Source of the DNA: an uncultured bacterium
GTDB lineage: Bacteria > Bacteroidota > Ignavibacteria > Kapaibacteriales > UBA4661
NCBI GenBank assembly: GCA_937899715.1
Contig: CALCNX010000051.1
Coordinates: 62,001 to 126,000 of the forward strand
Length of the DNA stretch: 64,000 bases
Direction of reading: 5' to 3'
Positions 1 through 9,046 of this stretch are shown here, in pieces (position 1 is the stretch's first letter; every line of letters begins with the position of its first letter). The notes below the pieces were generated by a model, which worked only from the letters and a program-made list of their open reading frames with translations, was not told the origin of the DNA and did not search any database. The position numbers and the translations under genes are program-made.

Positions 1-886
1 GCTGGCAGACGGGACAGGCGTTGGATTGGCTAAAAAAGAGTTCGCGTCGCATCGGTAGCCCGATAACACCTGTTTTTTCTTCCTCGTATTTTGGTGTTTC
101 TTCGGTCAAAACTGTCAAAACTCCCTCGCCCATTTTCATAGCAAGAGCGCAGGAATCCCGCAACCGCGATTCTTGGTCGGGAGCAAGTGCAATGCGGTCT
201 ATGACGACTTCAATCGTATGAATCTGGTACCTGCTCAGTTGCATTCCTTCGGTGATTTCCTGCAATCGCCCATCCACACGCACTTTAGTAAAACCTTGCT
301 TACGGAGCTGCTCAAATTGCTCGCGGTAGTGCCCTTTGCGTCCGCGTACAATCGGCGCAAGAACGTGTACCCGTGCACCGTCACCAATAGCAAGGATGCT
401 TTCGACAATCTGGTCAAACGATTGTTTTTTTACCGTCATTTCGGGGTGATCCACACAGTGCTGAATACCAATTTTCGAGTAAAGCAGCCTGATATAATCG
501 TACACTTCTGTTACCGTGCCGACAGTGGAACGGGGATTGGAACCGACAGTTTTTTGCTCAATCGAAATGGCGGGCGAAAGCCCATCAATCGCGTCCACAT
601 CAGGCTTTTCCATCATGCCCAAGAACTGTCGCGCATAGGGCGAAAGCGACTCGACATAGCGCCGTTGCCCTTCTGCGTAGATGGTATCGAATGCCAGCGA
701 GGACTTACCCGAACCCGAAAGCCCCGTCATGACGACAAGCTGTTCGCGGGGAATATCCACACTAACATTTTTCAAGTTGTGTTCCTTCGCACCGCGCACA
801 ATCACGTGCGAGAATTCGCCGAGAAGTGTATCGTCGGGTGCGGAAATATTAGAAATTGTATCGGTATGATGTTGCGTGAAATCCAT
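1..886 (-). CDS. uvrA: UvrA, excinuclease ABC subunit A (5' part, cut by window edge)
   Basis: First 295 residues of UvrA, the ATP-driven damage-recognition subunit of nucleotide excision repair, read on the minus strand from an ATG at 886. The frame stays open to base 1, so the 3' end lies outside. The ABC ATPase Walker A, GLSGSGKSS, is at about residues 55-63. It is followed by the UvrA hallmarks YAEGQRRYVESLSPYARQF and IDGLSPAISIEQ. The last visible residues, CPVCQ, begin the first zinc finger. Residues 1-24 before the conserved core look variable. The gene is divergent from the next one, with a perfect hairpin-forming repeat between them. Identification is very secure; only the end is missing. 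Confidence 0.97.
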   Translation of the reverse strand, partial: MDFTQHHTDTISNISAPDDTLLGEFSHVIVRGAKEHNLKNVSVDIPREQLVVMTGLSGSGKSSLAFDTIYAEGQRRYVESLSPYARQFLGMMEKPDVDAIDGLSPAISIEQKTVGSNPRSTVGTVTEVYDYIRLLYSKIGIQHCVDHPEMTVKKQSFDQIVESILAIGDGARVHVLAPIVRGRKGHYREQFEQLRKQGFTKVRVDGRLQEITEGMQLSRYQIHTIEVVIDRIALAPDQESRLRDSCALAMKMGEGVLTVLTEETPKYEEEKTGVIGLPMRRELFFSQSNACPVCQ

Positions 887-1052
887 TGTGGCAATAAAAT
901 TGGAGAGCGCAAAAAGGTGCGTTTGCGAGATTTATAGCGTTTTGCTTTGTTCCTTGTCTCAAGGGCGTTTTTTGTGTAAATTAAGTAAGCGCTGACAACA
1001 CAATTGAGCACACAAAAAGCGCAGAAAGAGTCATAAAGGAAATAGTACAGTA

Positions 1053-1074
1053 AAATGCCAAAAAATTGGCATTT
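1053..1074. promoter_or_regulatory. Perfect inverted repeat in the uvrA / membrane-protein divergent region
   Basis: AAATGCCAA and TTGGCATTT are perfect 9-base arms around an AAAA spacer. The repeat lies 35 bases before the ATG at 1109 and 167 bases upstream of uvrA. Two diverging genes need no terminator here, so an operator, or a hairpin in the 5' leader of the plus-strand gene, is the likelier reading. No protein is known to bind it; this is inference from position and symmetry. Confidence 0.4.
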
Positions 1075-1108
1075 CGTCAACAACGAAATAACATTTTGTG
1101 AATTTTTT

Positions 1109-1633
1109 ATGATACGACGGTTTTTCAACAAGCTGCGGTTTAAGATACTTCAGTTGCGCGGACTAACAGCATTACCAGTCATCCCGCAGTCGCCCATGCG
1201 TTCGACCCATCGGTCACTGGACGAGCGCGAACTTTATCCGCATCTTTTCCCAAACTATAAGCCGGAACCAATACCGGAAATTACCGTCGGTTCGATTATT
1301 ACATGGTTTCTTATCAAGTTTGGCATACTCATGCTCGTGATGTGGTTTCTCTTCGAGCGTTACCACTTGCAAGAATACTGGATGGTTGGCTTGGCTGTGA
1401 TATGGTTAGTGGTTGTTTATCCGGCATTTATGCAATACCAACGCTTCAAGGCACAAACGCGAATGTTAGAAGCCAATACACTCTGCGCAAAATGCCGCCA
1501 CTTCGACGAAACGGGACACTTTTGCAAACTACTTGATGAGCACGTGAGCCTGACCTACACGCCCTGCGGTGGTGAAAGCTGGGAAGCAAAGCAGCATTTT
1601 GGCAAGGATGACGACGACGAAACATTTTCGTAA
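1109..1633 (+). CDS. Small membrane protein with cytoplasm-type four-cysteine tail, function unknown
   Basis: 174 residues from the ATG at 1109; an in-frame ATG at 1055 lies inside the inverted repeat and is less likely. Two hydrophobic segments sit at about residues 58-75 and 83-100 (GMLVMWFLF-type and WMVGLAVIWLVVV stretches). After them comes a soluble tail with cysteines spaced C-x2-C-x8-C-x14-C (CAKCRHF, FCKL, TPCGG), which looks like a small zinc ribbon. The extreme C-terminus is acidic (KDDDDETFS). I do not recognise the family. The spacing suggests metal binding, possibly redox or structural zinc, but no function is assigned. It is followed closely by the HExxH lipoprotein gene. Confidence 0.75.
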   Translation: MIRRFFNKLRFKILQLRGLTALPVIPQSPMRSTHRSLDERELYPHLFPNYKPEPIPEITVGSIITWFLIKFGILMLVMWFLFERYHLQEYWMVGLAVIWLVVVYPAFMQYQRFKAQTRMLEANTLCAKCRHFDETGHFCKLLDEHVSLTYTPCGGESWEAKQHFGKDDDDETFS

Positions 1634-1655
1634 TCATTTTTTAGGAATATTCTGC

Positions 1656-2672
1656 ATGAGAGTTACTCGACTACTGCATTTTTTTTGTATCACTCTATCT
1701 CTTTCTGCTTTACAAAGTTGTTTTGTTATTCGGCAAATTTTTGCTCCCGCACCTTCATCTGAGCCTTTATCAGCACACTTTGTTACCTCCGATATTGACA
1801 ATTTTTGGAAAAGTTATGATGCTGCACGTGAGGCAATCCAAAAGGGCGATACTCAAGCTGTTATCAAGACATTTGATAATTCATATTTTTCAAAAGCAAG
1901 TGTAGGCTTACAAGATTTTGAAGAGTTGCGATTTGGCAGCCGAGAAAAGTATTGCAAACTTGTGATGAGAATGACAAAGTATTACGACACGATTCGTACA
2001 GAATCCTTAAAGATACGCGATTTAGACAGCGTATTACGGCAGCTGCTTTTTGTGCTCAAGAAGCTATATCCCGAAGCCGTTTTTCCCGATATTTATTTTG
2101 TAGTAGGAATGCTTACAAGCGGAGGAACTCTTAGTAACACTGGTCTAATTATTGGAACAGAGTTTTATTCACTTCCAAAAAACTTTGATCGGAACATTTT
2201 TTTTAAGAACCCTTGGTACCGCTTAGTTACCCAGCCGATTGATAAACTCAAATATATTATTGCCCATGAACTGATTCATTCGCAGCAGCCCTCATTGAGA
2301 TTTTCTGCTACTCGACCACGCACGTTACTTGAACAAAGTATTCAGGAAGGTGGTGCAGATTTTGTTTGTGAACTTATCGCGGGCGCAACGATAAACGATC
2401 ATGTCAGAGAATTTGCTGAACCCCATGAACGAGAATTATGGAAAGAGTTTACATTGACGATGAACAGCTCGGACTATAGTCGGTGGCTCTATAATGGCTC
2501 AAATTCTACCGACCGACCGGCAGATTTGGGCTATTGGATTGGATACCGAATATGTAAAATATATTACGAGCACACTACTAACAAACACGAAGCACTAAGA
2601 ACAATATTGACCATAAACGATGCCGCAGAATTTCTGAAGATTAGTGGTTACGCCGAAACTATAGCAAAATAG
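1656..2672 (+). CDS. Putative zinc-dependent protease lipoprotein (HExxH)
   Basis: 338 residues from the ATG at 1656. The upstream in-frame ATG at 1569 lies within the preceding gene and would bury the signal peptide. The N-terminus MRVTRLLHFFCITLSLSALQ-SC is a lipoprotein signal with the lipid-modified cysteine at about residue 22. AHELIH puts zinc ligands at H204 and H208 with catalytic E205. EGGAD at about 231-235 supplies a plausible third ligand 23 residues on, the arrangement of gluzincin-type families such as the DUF2268 predicted proteases. It probably acts on the outer or inner membrane surface. The base composition looks more AT-rich than neighbouring genes. The protease call is motif-based; the substrate is unknown. 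Confidence 0.7.
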   Translation: MRVTRLLHFFCITLSLSALQSCFVIRQIFAPAPSSEPLSAHFVTSDIDNFWKSYDAAREAIQKGDTQAVIKTFDNSYFSKASVGLQDFEELRFGSREKYCKLVMRMTKYYDTIRTESLKIRDLDSVLRQLLFVLKKLYPEAVFPDIYFVVGMLTSGGTLSNTGLIIGTEFYSLPKNFDRNIFFKNPWYRLVTQPIDKLKYIIAHELIHSQQPSLRFSATRPRTLLEQSIQEGGADFVCELIAGATINDHVREFAEPHERELWKEFTLTMNSSDYSRWLYNGSNSTDRPADLGYWIGYRICKIYYEHTTNKHEALRTILTINDAAEFLKISGYAETIAK

Positions 2673-2735
2673 TCTTCAATCGTACAAATGTAAGCGTAAA
2701 CTCAAGTAACATTTCGATTCTACAATATCCATTCT

Positions 2736-3314
2736 ATGAACACTTTTTCTGACCAATACTACAACCAACCGGAGCGCATAGGCTTTGGAAGGCGCTTTGC
2801 GGCAATGCTGTTGGACAATTTTATTGTTGCCATCATTGCCACCATACTCGCTTTTACCGTCGGCACAACGATTCTGCGCGTACTGCATCTGGACGATGAC
2901 ACCGAGTTTAGCATTTTCAGTGATACTGACTCTTCCGACGACGACGCAGAAGAATTGCTGCAATCGCTCCACATCAATACAGGGATGATTTTCGTGCTGG
3001 CGACGCTTAACAATCTTGTGATGCTGCTCTACAGCCTTAGCGAACTTTTCACGAATGCTTCGCCCGGTAAACGACTCATGGGAATAGCGATTGGTAGTGA
3101 TGAAGGTACTTCTGCCTCGCGGTTGCTCCTGCTTCGGCGTTGGGCGCTCAAGTACGGAATGTACGCGCTTGCGCTCATTCCTTTTACCTCTACTATCGGT
3201 TCTATTTTGAGCTTTCTCATCACCTGCGGATGCTTGCTTGCGTTGGGAGCGCAGCGTCAGGCGCTGCACGATATGGCAGTTCATTCGGCAGTCTATTTTC
3301 GGGGGGACGTATAA
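2736..3314 (+). CDS. RDD family membrane protein
   Basis: 192-residue integral membrane protein. The RDD family signature is visible as GFGRRFAAMLLDNFIV in the first helix (RxxDx variant), then SPGKRLMGI between helices 2 and 3, and ending HDMAVHSAVYF. An acidic loop (DDDTEFSIFSDTDSSDDDAEE) separates helix 1 from helix 2, longer than in typical family members. Function of the family is mostly unknown; some members act in ion transport or stress survival. Its TAA stop abuts the ATG of the next gene (3315), so the two are almost certainly co-transcribed. Confidence 0.88.
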   Translation: MNTFSDQYYNQPERIGFGRRFAAMLLDNFIVAIIATILAFTVGTTILRVLHLDDDTEFSIFSDTDSSDDDAEELLQSLHINTGMIFVLATLNNLVMLLYSLSELFTNASPGKRLMGIAIGSDEGTSASRLLLLRRWALKYGMYALALIPFTSTIGSILSFLITCGCLLALGAQRQALHDMAVHSAVYFRGDV

Positions 3315-4259
3315 ATGAGATTTTTTACCATCGCTAGAGGCTGCACTACGCTCGGTACCAGATTCTTGAACATCTTAAACTTGTTTTTCGCAACGCTTGC
3401 TTTGACTGCGTGTGAGGCATCGGGCTTTGGCGATTTTTTCGGTAGCCCTGAAATCAAAGATTACATTGAAGATTATGCCGTACAAGGCTTGCTAATAGTA
3501 GGCGAGCGTATGGAAGATGTTCGCCTTATGCGGTCGCTCAGAGTTGATACTGCTTTTACGTTAGAAGGCGCAGCCGTGCGCGATGCAGAAGTACGTATTT
3601 TCGAGAACGACCGCGCGATTACTCTCACGTTTGACCCCGTAACGTTTACGTACAAAGCCCCGTCGGACGTGCGGGTGAAGGCAAACACTAGCTACCGATT
3701 TGAAGCAAGTTTTCTCAAACTTGACCGCACGACGCGCTTGACTCTGCGCGGTACAACCACTACTCCCGACCAAATACAATGGATTCGTGCGCCTAAGGAT
3801 ACTCTCTGGTATCCGCAAGACACGACACGACTGCCTTCACCGGATTCACTTATTATCTCGTGGACACCCATTACGGGTGTAACGGATTACATTTTTTCGA
3901 CAGAATGTCTTGATACGCTTGGTTACGGCACGTACTTACGTCCGCCCACAAGCGAGAAGAATCGGCGCATTGAGCGCTTTTTTGAGACCCGACTGCCGCG
4001 CTACAACGAGACTGTTCGCTCAGGTATTCGCGCCGTAACGCTTACGCCTACCATCTGGACAGCGTTCAAGTGGTTCGGAGTACATGAACTCAGGATTTAT
4101 GCACCCGACATCCATTGGGCGAATTGGTTTCGTCAGACGAATTTGGCACAGAACCCACGATTCAATTACCGTTTGGGAAGCATCGAAGGCGGCTTGGGTG
4201 TGTTCGGCTCGGCTTCTATTGCCAAACACCGCACATTCCTCTACAAAAATCAGCCTTGA
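3315..4259 (+). CDS. DUF4249-like surface lipoprotein
   Basis: 314 residues with a lipoprotein signal peptide ending at TLALTAC (cysteine about residue 33). The body has an early immunoglobulin-like beta domain (LEGAAVRDAEVRIFE, then YKAPSDVRVKANTSYRFEASF), the layout of Bacteroidota DUF4249 lipoproteins. Those usually neighbour TonB-dependent receptors, but none is adjacent here; the nearest are 10 kb away on the other strand. Its start codon directly follows the stop of the RDD gene. The 3' end overlaps the NUDIX gene on the opposite strand by ten bases. The family call rests on overall resemblance, not on a decisive motif. Confidence 0.55.
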   Translation: MRFFTIARGCTTLGTRFLNILNLFFATLALTACEASGFGDFFGSPEIKDYIEDYAVQGLLIVGERMEDVRLMRSLRVDTAFTLEGAAVRDAEVRIFENDRAITLTFDPVTFTYKAPSDVRVKANTSYRFEASFLKLDRTTRLTLRGTTTTPDQIQWIRAPKDTLWYPQDTTRLPSPDSLIISWTPITGVTDYIFSTECLDTLGYGTYLRPPTSEKNRRIERFFETRLPRYNETVRSGIRAVTLTPTIWTAFKWFGVHELRIYAPDIHWANWFRQTNLAQNPRFNYRLGSIEGGLGVFGSASIAKHRTFLYKNQP

Positions 4260-4813
4260 TGCCTTGTCTGATGAGTTTTTGCTACCATTCTCAGCATTGA
4301 ATCTTCTTGGGTAAGGTGCTGTACCTTATCCAGTTCCATCCATTGCAAGTCTTTTGATTCCGCCGTGATAGCGAGCGGATCGGTATCATCAGCAACGAGC
4401 AAAAAGCGAATGTCGTAGTGAAGATGAGCAGGCTCAACAACCGTTTCTGTGCGCCGTTCGGGGATTTCATGAATATCAAGGTCGAATATATCGGGGCTGT
4501 GGGGCACAATATCGTACACACCGGACTCCTCGACGGCTTCCCGAAGCGCCACGCGCAAGACATCGCTATCACCGTCGCAATGACCGCCCAGCTGCAGCCA
4601 TTTGTCGAGTTTACGATGGTGTGTCAGGAGCGTTTTGGTCATTGCTTTATTCACCACCCACGCCGAGCCTGTAATGTGCCCTACAAGCAACTCGCGCTTG
4701 AAACAGTCGTTATGCTCCTTCACGAAGGCAGTAATAGCGTCTCGTGTCTCGCGTTCATAGTCGCTCTGAGGGGTGTAGTCTTTCAGAAGAGTGAGAAGCT
4801 GTTGACGGTGCAT
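4250..4813 (-). CDS. NUDIX hydrolase
   Basis: 187 residues from the ATG at 4813; a longer frame would need a TTG at 4882. After a helical N-terminal part comes the NUDIX box, GHCDGDSDVLRVALREAVEE then SGV. It fits GX5EX7REUXEEXGU except that the first glutamate is serine; the metal-binding REUXEE core is intact. The lead-in GHITGSAWVV and LLTHHRKLDKWLQ are typical of a bacterial NUDIX subgroup of unassigned substrate. It probably hydrolyses a nucleoside-diphosphate-linked compound in the cytoplasm. It is convergent with the DUF4249-like gene, overlapping it tail to tail, and lies downstream of the DUF1800 gene on the same strand. Confidence 0.88.
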   Translation of the reverse strand: MHRQQLLTLLKDYTPQSDYERETRDAITAFVKEHNDCFKRELLVGHITGSAWVVNKAMTKTLLTHHRKLDKWLQLGGHCDGDSDVLRVALREAVEESGVYDIVPHSPDIFDLDIHEIPERRTETVVEPAHLHYDIRFLLVADDTDPLAITAESKDLQWMELDKVQHLTQEDSMLRMVAKTHQTRHQG

Positions 4814-4927
4814 TGCCGGAACTTCAAGATAGCGTGAAACATATTTTTGCCTCAAAATAGGATTCTTCAAAACGCTATGCAAGAATTATACAAGAATATT
4901 AATGCCCTTTTCAAGACTATAACTACA

Positions 4928-7153
4928 CTATCGGCGCTGGAACTCCGGCGAACCCAGAATAATTCCGACCACCTGTGCTAATGCGCTACCAGAAAGTACG
5001 GTACTTTTTTCAGACTTTGCATTAGTTGCATCATGCGTTTGTGATTCTTCCCCCAACTCTGTCATCATCGGTTCCTCCTCGCGCTTGGTTTTGCGTTCAT
5101 TAGGTTGCATCGGTGCAGGTTGCGTCATTTCACCGACTTTTTGTGCTTCGGCGTTAATTTTTTCGCTAAAGGCAGGGTCGGCGAGAACAGGCTTCAAGAG
5201 TCGTAGCGTCTCGCTTATATTCCTTTCCGGCATGAGCAGTCGAGTGTAGGTCTCAAGCGCATCATCAAGCGATTGCGGCTCGTGGTTGCTGTTGAGCGCT
5301 GCAAGGTCGAACTTCACGCCCCCGATGCCACCTAATGCAAGATTAACACCGAAATTCATGCGCCCAAGCAGCGCGCCCGTGTTTATCCACGCCTCAGCAC
5401 GGTCGGGGAAACCAGTCGGTGCTTGATACGCATAAAGAGGCTGCCCTATTTTGCGTATCCACTCTAATACCTCGCGCGGGCGTACCACATCAGCGTTCAT
5501 GGCGCGGAGCGCACTTACGGCAAGTTCAAACGGCGATTTGATTTTGCTGCGAAGATTTACTTGCGGCTTGGTTGCTTGGGTAACGGATACTTGCTTGTTT
5601 GTAGCTTGAATTTTTAATTTTTTCGTTTGCTTACCAGTTTGCATGGATGGCGCAAGCGCTGGTTGACTGGCTGGCTGCTCAACACCCCAAAACTCATCCG
5701 ATGCGGCAAGCACACGGAGGACATCTTTTATATCGCCATTTCGCTCAAGAAAGACAGCACTCATACGGCTAACAAGAACTTCCGGTGGAGCATCGGCAAC
5801 AAAACGTTTTGCAATTTTTCCACAGATAAATTTTGCCGTGGCTGGGTGTTTTGCGAGCATATCCAGCAGTCTCTCACCCTCTTCCTTGCCACCACCTGCC
5901 GAAAAGACCTCGCCCATGACTGTTTTGGCAGTGGCATCATGCGCATCAGCACGGAAAAGGAAATCACCTTCGCGCACGAAGCCCAGCATTTTCGAGCGTT
6001 CCGGTCGCTCAGTGAGGCGATCTCGTAAGCGATTGGCGTTTGGTCCCATCGGGAAAATTGTCCATCCCGTCAGCACCCGTGCGGCTTCGGTAACATCCTT
6101 TTGTGAGTATCCGCCGTCCACGCCAAGCGTGTGCAGTTCCATAAGTTCACGGGCATAATTTTCGTTGATGCCCTTGCGCGGCTGGAGTTCGGAGGGAAGT
6201 TTTTCGAGAAGAGAATCTCGCTGCCGTGCTGTTTTGGCAAGACTGGAATCAATGACACGGCGCTGCACGGCACCACGTACACCGGGGGCATTCCGCATAG
6301 TATCAAGCACAAGAGAGGTCGTTGTCGGTGTGCCTTCAGGAGCGGTAGATTGCGCATTATCCAAATACGCCAGCATTGCAGGGTGCTTTGCCGTTGCGCC
6401 CAAAAGCGCCCGAAACGTGCCCGTAACATTCGGACGAATAGCATCGCGCTCGTAGGTCATCACATATTGGTCGGCTTGGTTGTCGGTAATTGAGACGTTG
6501 AAATGATTGAACCAGAAATCAGTCAGTACCTCGCGGAGTTGATTGGGCGACTGTACGGCACGGAGGAGTTTTTGCGCATACATTTCTCCATACAACTCAC
6601 GCTTGGGGCGGTATCCTTTGGACTTTGCATACTTGAGCAATTCGGCTCGATAAGGTTTTCCATCACCATTTCCGGCACTCTGAGCATTATTTCCTTTGAC
6701 GGCATCGCTTGCAATCACGCCGTCTTGAATAGCTTGCCGGAGTACAAAGCCCTGGTTGGGAAAAGTTTTCACAATTTCCTCATTCGCCATAGAAAGCGTC
6801 GAGAGCGCTGAGAGGCGGCTGTTCAATTCTGTTTCAGGCAGTGTTCCTTGCAACTGCTCTTCAAACCAACGCTCCAGCCCCTTTTGAACCACCACATCTA
6901 CATCGCCCGGACGCGCTCCGAAGGCAAAGCGGTCGAGAAGATAAGCGGCAGCCTGACGCTCGGTCAAACCTGCTTTTTTGTAAGGGAACGTGTATGCAGT
7001 TTCCTGCTGTAAAGCGCTGTTCGGCAGATTGCTTGAAGAGGCAGTCAAAAAGATACTTGCGCACAAGGGCAAAAGAGATAACACCAAGAAGTGTTTCAAT
7101 CTCTGCCCCAGAGTACGGAAGGGCGTAAGAGTGGAAATTGGTCTTGTATCCAT
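4928..7153 (-). CDS. DUF1800 domain-containing exported protein
   Basis: 741 residues from the ATG at 7153, chosen because an AGGAG lies about eight bases upstream and an N-terminal signal sequence follows (LKHFLVLSLLPLCASIFLT). DUF1800 signatures are clear: AYLLDRFAFGARPGDVD near the start of the mature protein, LTDFWFNHFNV, and ENYARELMELHTLGVDGGYS followed by VLTGWTIF. A poorly conserved Gln/Lys/Thr-rich insert occurs around residues 520-560, and a charged linker near 680-720. DUF1800 genes commonly sit beside a DUF1501 gene; none is present. Function of the family is not established. The next gene on this strand upstream is an APC permease. Confidence 0.9.
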   Translation of the reverse strand: MDTRPISTLTPFRTLGQRLKHFLVLSLLPLCASIFLTASSSNLPNSALQQETAYTFPYKKAGLTERQAAAYLLDRFAFGARPGDVDVVVQKGLERWFEEQLQGTLPETELNSRLSALSTLSMANEEIVKTFPNQGFVLRQAIQDGVIASDAVKGNNAQSAGNGDGKPYRAELLKYAKSKGYRPKRELYGEMYAQKLLRAVQSPNQLREVLTDFWFNHFNVSITDNQADQYVMTYERDAIRPNVTGTFRALLGATAKHPAMLAYLDNAQSTAPEGTPTTTSLVLDTMRNAPGVRGAVQRRVIDSSLAKTARQRDSLLEKLPSELQPRKGINENYARELMELHTLGVDGGYSQKDVTEAARVLTGWTIFPMGPNANRLRDRLTERPERSKMLGFVREGDFLFRADAHDATAKTVMGEVFSAGGGKEEGERLLDMLAKHPATAKFICGKIAKRFVADAPPEVLVSRMSAVFLERNGDIKDVLRVLAASDEFWGVEQPASQPALAPSMQTGKQTKKLKIQATNKQVSVTQATKPQVNLRSKIKSPFELAVSALRAMNADVVRPREVLEWIRKIGQPLYAYQAPTGFPDRAEAWINTGALLGRMNFGVNLALGGIGGVKFDLAALNSNHEPQSLDDALETYTRLLMPERNISETLRLLKPVLADPAFSEKINAEAQKVGEMTQPAPMQPNERKTKREEEPMMTELGEESQTHDATNAKSEKSTVLSGSALAQVVGIILGSPEFQRR

Positions 7154-7227
7154 TGGAGGTTTCTCCTGAAAAAATTCAGCAATAGAATACGCAAGAGCAA
7201 TACACTTCAAACGCCTTCCATTCGGCG

Positions 7228-8700
7228 CTACGCTTGTTTCTTGCGCTGAAAATAGTAGTAAAACGGTAAACCGGTAGCAACCAAAAATAATCCGAACACC
7301 GAGTTAATGAGCGGTGAGGTATTGTTCATATATGCCGATACATCGTTGTAAAGGGTGATAACGACATACGCAGCAGCAAAAAGAACAAAAATTGCAGGGA
7401 CAAATGGATAGCCCCAAACTTTGTACGGACGCGGCGTATCGGGCATTTTTTTACGCAGAACAAATACACCATATGCACCCAAAGCGTAGAAAATCCACGT
7501 TACAAAAATGAGCATATCGGTCAGCATATCAAACGTACCGCTCAAGACCAAGACACACGACCAAAATGCCTGCAAAAAGAGCGCATTAGCAGGAGTATGA
7601 AAACGCGGATGGACATTCCCAATGGAGGTAAAGAACATTTTTTCTCGTGCCATAGCGAAATACACTCGAGCACTGGCGAGAATTGTACCATTGGTTGTTC
7701 CAAAGGTCGAAAGAATCACACACGCTGCGATAATCGCGCCGCCCGAACTGCCGAAGATAGCAGTTGCAACATCCGAAGCAACCAATTTCGATTTTGCCAT
7801 TGTTTCGACAGGCAGGATGTAAAGATATGCTAAGTTGATAGAAACATACACACCAATCACAATCAGCATACCCAGCAATAAACCTCGCGGTATCGTGCGA
7901 CTTGGTTCCTTAACTTCACCGGCGATATAGGTGATATTGTTCCATCCGTCATACGTCCAGAACGCACCGGCTGTCGCCATCACAACCAGAAAAATAATGT
8001 TCATTCCGTGTGGAGCATTTGGCGCAGAAGTCACAAAATTTGCCGCCGAACCCGTGCCAAAAACAAAACTTGCCAAAATAAGCAGCGCCATCGCAACTAC
8101 TTTCATCGTTGTCAATACGCCAGCTATCAAACCTCCAAAGCGCACACCAAGATAGTTGATGTAGGTCATTGAGCAAATGAGTACCATTGTCAGCACTTTC
8201 ACGCCGAGATTCTGAAGCGGAAAGATGCTGCCGATAAACGGCAAATACAAAACGACCGACTTTTCCACTTCCGGCGCAAGACGCGGTAGCTGTGTAAAAT
8301 ACTCCATGTACGTCGAAAAAATGTAGGCAATGCTGGCAATAGAACCGGTCTGAATCACCGAAAAGATTGCCCATCCATAGATGTATGCTACAAAATTTCC
8401 ATAAATCTTCTGAAAGAAAATATATTGCCCACCCGTAGCCGTAATCATACTCGCAATTTCTGCATTTGTAAGCGCACCGATAAGCGTCAGCAAGCCCGCA
8501 CCAATCCAAACCAACAGTAAAAGCTGCGGCGAACCAAGCTGAGAAGCCATGAGTGCAGGCTTCATGAAAATCCCCGACCCTATGACTGAGCCGACAATAA
8601 TCGAAACCGTCGTAAACAGCCCTAGCGTGGGAATAAGGGAGTGGTCAGAAGTCGGCTTACCATGCTGAGAAGCCGTTGGATGTTGGTCGTGCTGTGCCAT
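7228..8700 (-). CDS. APC superfamily amino acid permease
   Basis: 490 residues, about twelve hydrophobic segments. The first helix carries the APC substrate-binding motif VGSVIGSGIFMKP; later signatures are WTYDGWNNITYIAGEVKEP and the TIPRGLL loop. The pattern is closest to LAT/heterodimeric-type amino acid transporters, which work as exchangers or proton symporters in the inner membrane. The charged N-terminus (about 25 residues, histidine-rich) is cytoplasmic. A second permease of the same type is encoded at 38679-40142. The start ATG at 8700 faces a 346-base divergent region shared with the helicase gene. Substrate cannot be read from the sequence. Confidence 0.92.
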   Translation of the reverse strand: MAQHDQHPTASQHGKPTSDHSLIPTLGLFTTVSIIVGSVIGSGIFMKPALMASQLGSPQLLLLVWIGAGLLTLIGALTNAEIASMITATGGQYIFFQKIYGNFVAYIYGWAIFSVIQTGSIASIAYIFSTYMEYFTQLPRLAPEVEKSVVLYLPFIGSIFPLQNLGVKVLTMVLICSMTYINYLGVRFGGLIAGVLTTMKVVAMALLILASFVFGTGSAANFVTSAPNAPHGMNIIFLVVMATAGAFWTYDGWNNITYIAGEVKEPSRTIPRGLLLGMLIVIGVYVSINLAYLYILPVETMAKSKLVASDVATAIFGSSGGAIIAACVILSTFGTTNGTILASARVYFAMAREKMFFTSIGNVHPRFHTPANALFLQAFWSCVLVLSGTFDMLTDMLIFVTWIFYALGAYGVFVLRKKMPDTPRPYKVWGYPFVPAIFVLFAAAYVVITLYNDVSAYMNNTSPLINSVFGLFLVATGLPFYYYFQRKKQA

Positions 8701-9046
8701 ACAATGTACAGTTAGGCGTTAGAAAAAACGGCTGCCGACCATACGAAAGCGTATTGAAGCGCCGTGCGAGGAGATGGGCGTTCAATATAGCGCATTTTCT
8801 CTCCTTTGACAAACAAAACGAGCAGAAGATTCATTCTGAATAACAGCCCAAGTAAACTAAGGCATTATCGGCATGAACAATGGCTCTTGCGGTACTCAAA
8901 AGGACAATCTATGCTCTTGCAATGATAGGTCTATGACTTGGGCGGTAGAGAAGAACACCGAAATACATTTTCTTTGTTTATTTTTACTGCCCACTTTCCG
9001 GCTATCCGCTTGCGGAGTTTATACCTGACCATCAAAAAGCTATTCC
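8701..9046. other. Divergent intergenic region between permease and helicase
   Basis: 346 bases without a credible gene. Near the permease start there is an imperfect inverted repeat (listed separately). The half nearer the helicase is T-rich around 8968-8992 and has no clear Shine-Dalgarno before the ATG at 9047, which is common in Bacteroidota. A TTGACA-like hexamer at 8806-8811 has no convincing -10 partner. Promoters for both flanking genes must lie here but I cannot place them. Confidence 0.6.
8751..8788. promoter_or_regulatory. Imperfect inverted repeat upstream of the APC permease
   Basis: ATTGAAGCGCC (8753-8763) pairs with GGCGTTCAAT (8777-8786) with one bulged G and a 13-base spacer; one to two further pairs extend the stem. 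It starts about 50 bases upstream of the permease ATG on the minus strand, so it could be a 5'-leader hairpin or an operator. Evidence is symmetry and position only. Confidence 0.3.

Noticed and set aside
173..937. 254-residue open frame on the plus strand over the uvrA region
   Set aside because: It is antisense to a clear UvrA N-terminus with Walker A; its product has no family likeness.
802..1131. 109-residue minus-strand frame overlapping the uvrA start and the intergenic hairpin
   Set aside because: It overlaps uvrA in another frame, is rich in biased residues and shows no recognisable signature.
2676..3284. 202-residue minus-strand frame across the RDD gene
   Set aside because: Shadow of the RDD gene; the plus-strand reading has clear family motifs and tight spacing with the next gene.
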